A DNA stretch of 64,000 bases from Chloroflexota bacterium. GTDB lineage: Bacteria > Chloroflexota > Limnocylindria > Limnocylindrales > CSP1-4. The stretch covers positions 366,203 through 430,202 of the forward strand of contig CANJLL010000002.1 of the NCBI GenBank assembly GCA_947475545.1. The letters run 5' to 3'. Shown in pieces: positions 59,933 through 64,000 of this stretch. Position numbers and translations under genes: made by a program. The notes beneath the pieces are model-generated. The model had not been told where the DNA came from. It worked only from the letters and a program-made list of their open reading frames with translations, and did not search any database. Each line of letters begins with the position of its first letter. The first letter of the stretch is position 1.

Positions 59933-62031
59933 GGTCGGATCACCAGGTTGCGGTACGGGTCCACCGACAGGGTGGCCCCGGGTGGGACGACGACGGTCGT
60001 GAACGGGGACTCGACGATGGCCGGCCCCGTGAGGCTGATGCCGGCGGCAAGGCGCCGCTCGTCGTAGACAGGGGTCTCGACGAAGCCGCCCTCGAACCAG
60101 GCCTGGCGGGCGCCCTTCTGCGCGTCCGCGAGCGTGCCGCCCGAGTCCGCGACGGGGCGCAGCTCCGGCTTGGCGACGCGGCCCACCGCGTCAACGCGCA
60201 GGCCGGCGATGTCGAGGCCCGCCTCCGCGTACGCGATGCCCTTGCCGTACAGGCGCTCGTAGTGGGCGACGAAGAGGTCAGGCAGCTCGGCGATCCGCTC
60301 GTCCGTGAAGCGATCCCACGGGAGGCGGATCTCCTCGCCGGTGCTCTGGCGGCGGAACTGGAGGGTCACGTACCGGCGGAACTCCGGCGCGGCGTCCAGG
60401 CCGTCGCGCTCCAGCTCCGAGGCGAGGGCCGCCTCCAGCGCGTCCAGGTCCGCGTTGAGCTCCGCGGCCGGCATGGGCAGCGGGTAGGCTCGGGTCACGA
60501 GACGGGTGTGGACGAGGTCCGCGCCGGCGATCCCGAAGGCCGAGAAGACCGGGGCGGTCGGGAAGACGATGATCTCGCGCACGCCCAGGTCGCGAGCGTA
60601 GCCCACGGCGTGGACCGGGCTGGCGCCGCCGAAGGCGTACAGCACGAAGTCCTCCGGCAGGTAGCCGCTCTTGATCACCTCGCGCCGGATGAGGTCCGCC
60701 ATCTTGCTGTCGATGATCCGGACGATGCCGGCCGCCGCCTCGACGGCGGACAGGCCGAGCGGGTTGCCGATCTTCTCCTCCATCGCGCGGATGGCCGCGG
60801 CCTTGTCCAGCTTGCGCCGACCCCCCAGGAAGTAGTCGGGGTCGATGTAGCCCAGGACCAGGTCGGCGTCGGTGATGGCGGGCAGCTCGCCGCCCGTGCC
60901 GTAGCAGACCGGGCCGGGACGGGCCCCTGCCGATTCGGGACCCACGATGAGGCGGCCAGTGGCCTCGTCGATGTGCGACATGGTGCCGCCGCCGGCGCCG
61001 ATCGAGGTGATGTCCGTGATCGGCATCAGGATGCGGAAGCGCTCGAAGATGGGCTCATCGGCATACCGCCAGTAACCGTCGTCGAGGACGCCCACGTCGA
61101 AGCTGGTGCCGCCCATATCCGCGGTGACGGCGCGCTTGTGGCCCAGCCGCTCGGCCATGTAGGCCGACGCGAGCATGCCGCCCGCCGGGCCGGACTGGAG
61201 CGTGGAGATGGGAGTGGCGACGTCGTGGCTGGTCAGGCCGCCGTTGCCCTGCATCGCGAGGATGCGGCCGGCAAAGCCCTCCGAGCGGACCTGCGCCTCC
61301 AGGTTGGACAGGTACTTGCGGACCGTGGGGCCCACGAAGGCGTCCGAGATTGCCGTGTTGGCGCGGGCATACTCGCCGGCGACCTGGCTGAGGCGGCTGC
61401 CCAGCGTGCAGAAGATACGGCCGTCCGGGTAGAGCTCGGTCACCAGCTGGGCAACCGCCTCCTCGTGCTCCGGGTTGCGCCAGGCGTGCAGGAAGCTGAC
61501 GGCGATGGCGTCGACGGCCTGGCCCTCGACCAGGTCGCGGATCGCGGCCCTGGTTCCCTCCCGGTCCAGCGGGATGATGACGGCGCCCTCGGTGTCGATG
61601 CGCTCGGCCACGCCGCGGATCTTCTCCGGGGGGACCAGCGGCTGGGGCTTGGTGATGGACGTGACCCGGCGGATCTCGTCCTCGCCGAGGCCGTCCACGC
61701 GGCCGACCGCCCGCATGATCAGCGTGGTGTCCTCGAAGCCGCGGGTGGTGATGAAGCCCACCTTGACACCCTTGCGGGTGATCAGGGCGTTGGTCGCCAC
61801 CGTGCTGCCGTGCTTGATCATGTCCGTTCGCTGGAGGAACTCCGAGCGGGACAGGCCGAGGCCGGTGGCAGCCTCGTGGATCGCATCCAGCACGCCGCCC
61901 GAGAAGTCGGCCGGCGTGGTGGGCGCCTTGTTGATGTGGACCTCGCCGTCGCTGGACAGGACGACGACGTCGGTAAACGTCCCGCCGATGTCCACGCCGA
62001 CGGTGTACCTGGGGGGTCGGGGTGATGTCAC
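59929..62031 (-). CDS. HyuA-type ATP-dependent carboxylase subunit
   Basis: 700 residues from a GTG at 62031 (GGAG about 11 nt upstream). ATPase-fold motifs are VGVDIGGTFTDVVVL near the N-terminus, KHGSTVATNALITRKG, MQGNGGLTSHDVATPI, SGPAGGMLASAYMAE, ADMGGTSFDVGV and SIGAGGGTMSHIDE. It is homologous to hydantoinase A and to acetone/acetophenone carboxylase ATP-binding subunits. First gene of the leftward operon, coupled to the HyuB-gamma fusion (ATGA). Transcribed from the promoter at 62089-62117, next to an IclR-type site. Confidence 0.92.
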   Translation of the reverse strand: MTSPRPPRYTVGVDIGGTFTDVVVLSSDGEVHINKAPTTPADFSGGVLDAIHEAATGLGLSRSEFLQRTDMIKHGSTVATNALITRKGVKVGFITTRGFEDTTLIMRAVGRVDGLGEDEIRRVTSITKPQPLVPPEKIRGVAERIDTEGAVIIPLDREGTRAAIRDLVEGQAVDAIAVSFLHAWRNPEHEEAVAQLVTELYPDGRIFCTLGSRLSQVAGEYARANTAISDAFVGPTVRKYLSNLEAQVRSEGFAGRILAMQGNGGLTSHDVATPISTLQSGPAGGMLASAYMAERLGHKRAVTADMGGTSFDVGVLDDGYWRYADEPIFERFRILMPITDITSIGAGGGTMSHIDEATGRLIVGPESAGARPGPVCYGTGGELPAITDADLVLGYIDPDYFLGGRRKLDKAAAIRAMEEKIGNPLGLSAVEAAAGIVRIIDSKMADLIRREVIKSGYLPEDFVLYAFGGASPVHAVGYARDLGVREIIVFPTAPVFSAFGIAGADLVHTRLVTRAYPLPMPAAELNADLDALEAALASELERDGLDAAPEFRRYVTLQFRRQSTGEEIRLPWDRFTDERIAELPDLFVAHYERLYGKGIAYAEAGLDIAGLRVDAVGRVAKPELRPVADSGGTLADAQKGARQAWFEGGFVETPVYDERRLAAGISLTGPAIVESPFTTVVVPPGATLSVDPYRNLVIRP

Positions 62032-62088
62032 GTTTGCTGGGACTCCGTATGCCGGGATGCGGAAACGGGTGCGCCTCGGCGCTGCCGG

Positions 62089-62138
62089 ACTGTGGCCCGC
62101 CACGCACGGTGTGTCAAACTTCGTTCCGCTATGCGCAA
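62089..62138 (-). promoter_or_regulatory. Carboxylase operon promoter with adjacent IclR-type operator
   Basis: On the minus strand a perfect -35 TTGACA (62117-62112) is followed 17 nt later by CACAGT (62094-62089), a weak -10. Directly upstream, 62124-62138, is TTCCGCTATGCGCAA, a near-palindrome (5 of 6 positions symmetric) of the TTCCGC-N3-GCGGAA type bound by IclR regulators. Its position just beyond the -35 suits activation of the carboxylase operon. It also overlaps the likely iclR start at 62131, which suits autorepression. Confidence 0.55.
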
Positions 62139-62973
62139 TGACGTTGCTGCGAGCGTGGCCGGCGAGCCGGCGCCCGTCCCTGGTGCGGGGCGGCGCGTTG
62201 ACACGCACCTGCGCTCCGTCGCGACGGCCCTCCACCTGCTCCGCGAGCTGGCCAGCGCCGACGCGCCGCTGGGCGTGACCGAGGCAGCCCGGCGCCTGGG
62301 CGTCGCCCCCAGCACGGCGCACCGCCTCCTCTCCACGATGGTCGCCGCGGGGTTCGCGATGCGCTCGCCGGCGGGGCGCGGCTACCGGCGTGGGCCGGAG
62401 CTGGTCCGGATGTTCGGGCGCCGGCCCGTCCAGCTGGTGCTCCTGCGCGATGCCGCGCACCCCGTGCTCGACCGGATCGCGCGCGAGACCGGCGAGACGG
62501 CACACCTGTCGATCCTGGAGGGGCTGGACGTCGTGGGGATCGACCACGTCGAGAGCACCGCGCCGCTCGTCTCCCGGCATTCCATCGGGTCGCGGGTGCC
62601 TGCCCATGCCACCGCCGTGGGCCACGCCCTGCTGGCCTTCTCCCCGGAGGCCGCGGAGGTGCTCATCGAGGAAGGCCTGGCGCGCCTCACGGATTCCACG
62701 GTGCCGACAGGTGCGGCCCTGCGTCGCTCGCTCGCCGATGTCCGCCGGCGCGGCTATGCCGTGAACAACCGGCAGTGGCACGCCGAGACGGCCGGGGCGG
62801 CAGCCCCCATCATCGATCGGAGCGGCGAGGCGGTCGCGGCGCTGGGGATCAGCGGCCCGGCCAGCCGGATCGGCCGCCGCGAGACCCTCGACCGCCTTGG
62901 GCGCATCGCCCGGGCGGCCGCCGCCGAGATTGCCGCCAGGTTGCCCGACAGCATGGAGAGCGCACATGGCTGA
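62131..62973 (+). CDS. IclR-family transcriptional regulator
   Basis: 280 residues from the ATG at 62131 (a GTG at 62092 would add 13 residues). A winged helix near residues 35-90 has VATALHLLRELASADAPLGV and LGVAPSTAHRLLSTMVAAGF. The IclR effector domain follows, with GETAHLSILEGLDVVGIDHV, VPAHATAVGHALLA and RRRGYAVNNRQWHAETAGAA. Regulators of this family control catabolic operons, often as inducer-responsive activators. It is divergent from the carboxylase operon and overlaps the hydrolase gene by 8 nt. Confidence 0.93.
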   Translation: MRNDVAASVAGEPAPVPGAGRRVDTHLRSVATALHLLRELASADAPLGVTEAARRLGVAPSTAHRLLSTMVAAGFAMRSPAGRGYRRGPELVRMFGRRPVQLVLLRDAAHPVLDRIARETGETAHLSILEGLDVVGIDHVESTAPLVSRHSIGSRVPAHATAVGHALLAFSPEAAEVLIEEGLARLTDSTVPTGAALRRSLADVRRRGYAVNNRQWHAETAGAAAPIIDRSGEAVAALGISGPASRIGRRETLDRLGRIARAAAAEIAARLPDSMESAHG

Positions 62974-63799
62974 CACCGCCCGCCCCGTCAATGACGTGAT
63001 CGACACCCCAGACTCCGGCCCGCTCCCGCCGCTCTGGTACGAGCGGACCGGGTCCGGCCCCCTGGTGCTCCTGCTCCACGGCCTGTCGGACACGCACCAG
63101 CTCTGGCGCCACGTGGGGCCCGTCCTGGCGGAACGCTGCACGGTGGTCGCCATCGACCACTACGCCCACGGCCGCAGCCCCATGCCGGAGGAGGCACTCA
63201 CGACCGCAGTCATGGCCGACGGGGTCGCACAGCTGATCGAGCGGCTGGGGCTGGGCCCGGCGGTCGTCATCGGCCTGTCGATGGGCGGCGGCGTGGCCCA
63301 GGTGCTGACGCTCCGGCGCCCCGAGCTGGTTCGGGCCCTGGGGCTGGTCTCCACCAGCAGCGAGTTCAAGCCGTCCAACCAGGCGCGCTTCCGCGCCCGC
63401 GGCGAGAAGGCGGTCCAAGAGGGGATGGCGGCCATCGTCGAGGAGACGGTGCCGCGCTGGTTCACGCCGGAGTGGCCGGCGGCCAACCCCGAGGTCTACG
63501 CCTCGATCGTCGCGACGGTGCTCGCCAACCCGCCGGAGCGGTTCGCGGCGGCCAGCCAGGCCAACGCCGAGCGCGGCTGGACCGACCGCCTGGGCGAGAT
63601 CCGCCGCCCGGTCCTGTTCGTGGGCGGGGAACTGGATCCCATGGGCATCGAGGGCGTGGCCGCGACATTCCGGGGCCAGATCCCCCAGGCCCGCACCGTC
63701 ATCGTGCCCGCCGTCTCGCACCTGATCCCGATCCAGAAGCCGGCCGAGCTGAACGCGATCCTGCTGGACTGGCTCAACGAAGTGGCACCCGACGCGTAA
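62966..63799 (+). CDS. Alpha/beta hydrolase
   Basis: 277 residues; GGAGAG lies 6 nt before the ATG at 62966, inside the end of the IclR gene. Alpha/beta hydrolase fold with oxyanion HGLSDTHQLW, nucleophile elbow GLSMGGG, acid Asp in VGGELDPMG and His in AVSHLIPI. It resembles 3-oxoadipate enol-lactonase/MhpC-type hydrolases, which fits a catabolic role in the divergent carboxylase pathway, for example lactone, thioester or C-C hydrolysis. Exact substrate unknown. Confidence 0.9.
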   Translation: MADTARPVNDVIDTPDSGPLPPLWYERTGSGPLVLLLHGLSDTHQLWRHVGPVLAERCTVVAIDHYAHGRSPMPEEALTTAVMADGVAQLIERLGLGPAVVIGLSMGGGVAQVLTLRRPELVRALGLVSTSSEFKPSNQARFRARGEKAVQEGMAAIVEETVPRWFTPEWPAANPEVYASIVATVLANPPERFAAASQANAERGWTDRLGEIRRPVLFVGGELDPMGIEGVAATFRGQIPQARTVIVPAVSHLIPIQKPAELNAILLDWLNEVAPDA

Positions 63800-63852
63800 C
63801 ACCGCGCCATGCGACGATCAGGCTCCTGCCGGCGAACTCGCGCTATTCACAC

Positions 63853-63888
63853 CCGGTGAGGACTACGCGGGTTGCCGCCCCTCACCGG
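63853..63888 (+). terminator. Hairpin downstream of the hydrolase gene
   Basis: Perfect 9-bp arms CCGGTGAGG (63853-63861) and CCTCACCGG (63880-63888) with an 18-nt loop, 54 nt after the hydrolase stop. No U-tract follows, so it may be a terminator or part of the repeat element below. Confidence 0.35.
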
Positions 63889-63997
63889 ACTCGCCGCGCC
63901 TCCGGAATGTGCCGACGCGAGCGTGCGCCGGCATGAATCTCGCCGTGGCAGCCGAGCGGGCCGGCCACCGTGACGTCTCGATCATCCGTAGTCCTCA
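63855..63997. repeat. 13-bp inverted repeat at the window end
   Basis: GGTGAGGACTACG at 63855-63867 is exactly inverted at 63985-63997 (CGTAGTCCTCACC), 117 bp apart. The word resembles GTGAGCACTAT at 28402-28412. Whether the pair bounds a small element cannot be judged because the window stops here. Confidence 0.6.
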
Positions 63998-64000
63998 CCC

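Noticed and set aside
63933..63998. Possible start of a further rightward gene (ATG at 63933, MNLAVAAERAGHRDV)
   Set aside because: Only about 22 codons are visible, there is no ribosome site, and it overlaps the inverted repeat; it cannot be supported.

Overview
The window (63,998 bases can be counted in the supplied text) is uniformly GC-rich, densely packed bacterial DNA. Genes run in operons with many 1-4 nt stop/start overlaps (ATGA, GTGA, TGATG), and GTG and TTG starts are common. Gene content (NitT/TauT-type ABC uptake, LLM flavoproteins, CaiB/BaiF CoA-transferases, hydantoinase/carboxylase genes, MarP-like protease, DUF885) fits a high-GC soil or freshwater Chloroflexota or an actinobacterium-like lineage. 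I lean to Chloroflexota, but no rRNA or marker gene settles it. No rRNA, tRNA, CRISPR array or insertion sequence was found.

Region 1 (1-16.4 kb) is branched-chain amino acid synthesis. ilvB-ilvN-ilvC-leuA runs leftward and is preceded by a leader ORF rich in Leu/Ile/Val codons plus a terminator/antiterminator pair, an apparent ribosome-mediated attenuator. leuC-leuD and ilvD run rightward. Between the two halves sits an AbiE-type type IV toxin-antitoxin module whose toxin gene has an in-frame amber codon, followed by an unknown third gene. A MarP-like membrane protease, a DUF885 protein, an NTF2-like protein and a D-2-hydroxyacid dehydrogenase complete this part.

Region 2 (16.4-36.7 kb) is uptake and catabolism. 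It holds a lipoprotein-dependent ABC importer with two different permeases and an MBL-fold hydrolase, a nitronate monooxygenase-like protein, an LLM flavin monooxygenase ending in a 25-bp tandem repeat, an acyl-CoA dehydrogenase with two CoA-transferases, a convergent crotonase/thiolase-like/DUF35 operon, an aldehyde dehydrogenase, and three tandem paralogous MFS transporters.

Region 3 (36.7-45.8 kb) is a NarL-type two-component system embedded among exported proteins (Gly/Ser-rich, DUF11-like, two unknown, CAP domain). Two of their promoters share the same double motif, the same -35/-10 layout and exactly the same distance to the start codon. A second LLM protein and a dihydroorotate dehydrogenase-like protein are also here.

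Region 4 (45.9-63.8 kb) is the most unusual part. It contains two ATP-dependent hydantoinase/carboxylase-type gene pairs. The second is a HyuA homologue with a HyuB homologue fused, through a pentapeptide-repeat linker, to an acetone-carboxylase-gamma-like zinc domain. It heads a leftward operon with two CoA-transferases, a small citrate-synthase-fold protein and a crotonase. A divergent IclR regulator and alpha/beta hydrolase sit beside it. On the other side are an enolase-superfamily enzyme and a likely heteromeric acyl-CoA dehydrogenase pair. Together they look like a carboxylation - CoA activation - oxidation/hydration - C-C cleavage pathway for an unidentified substrate.
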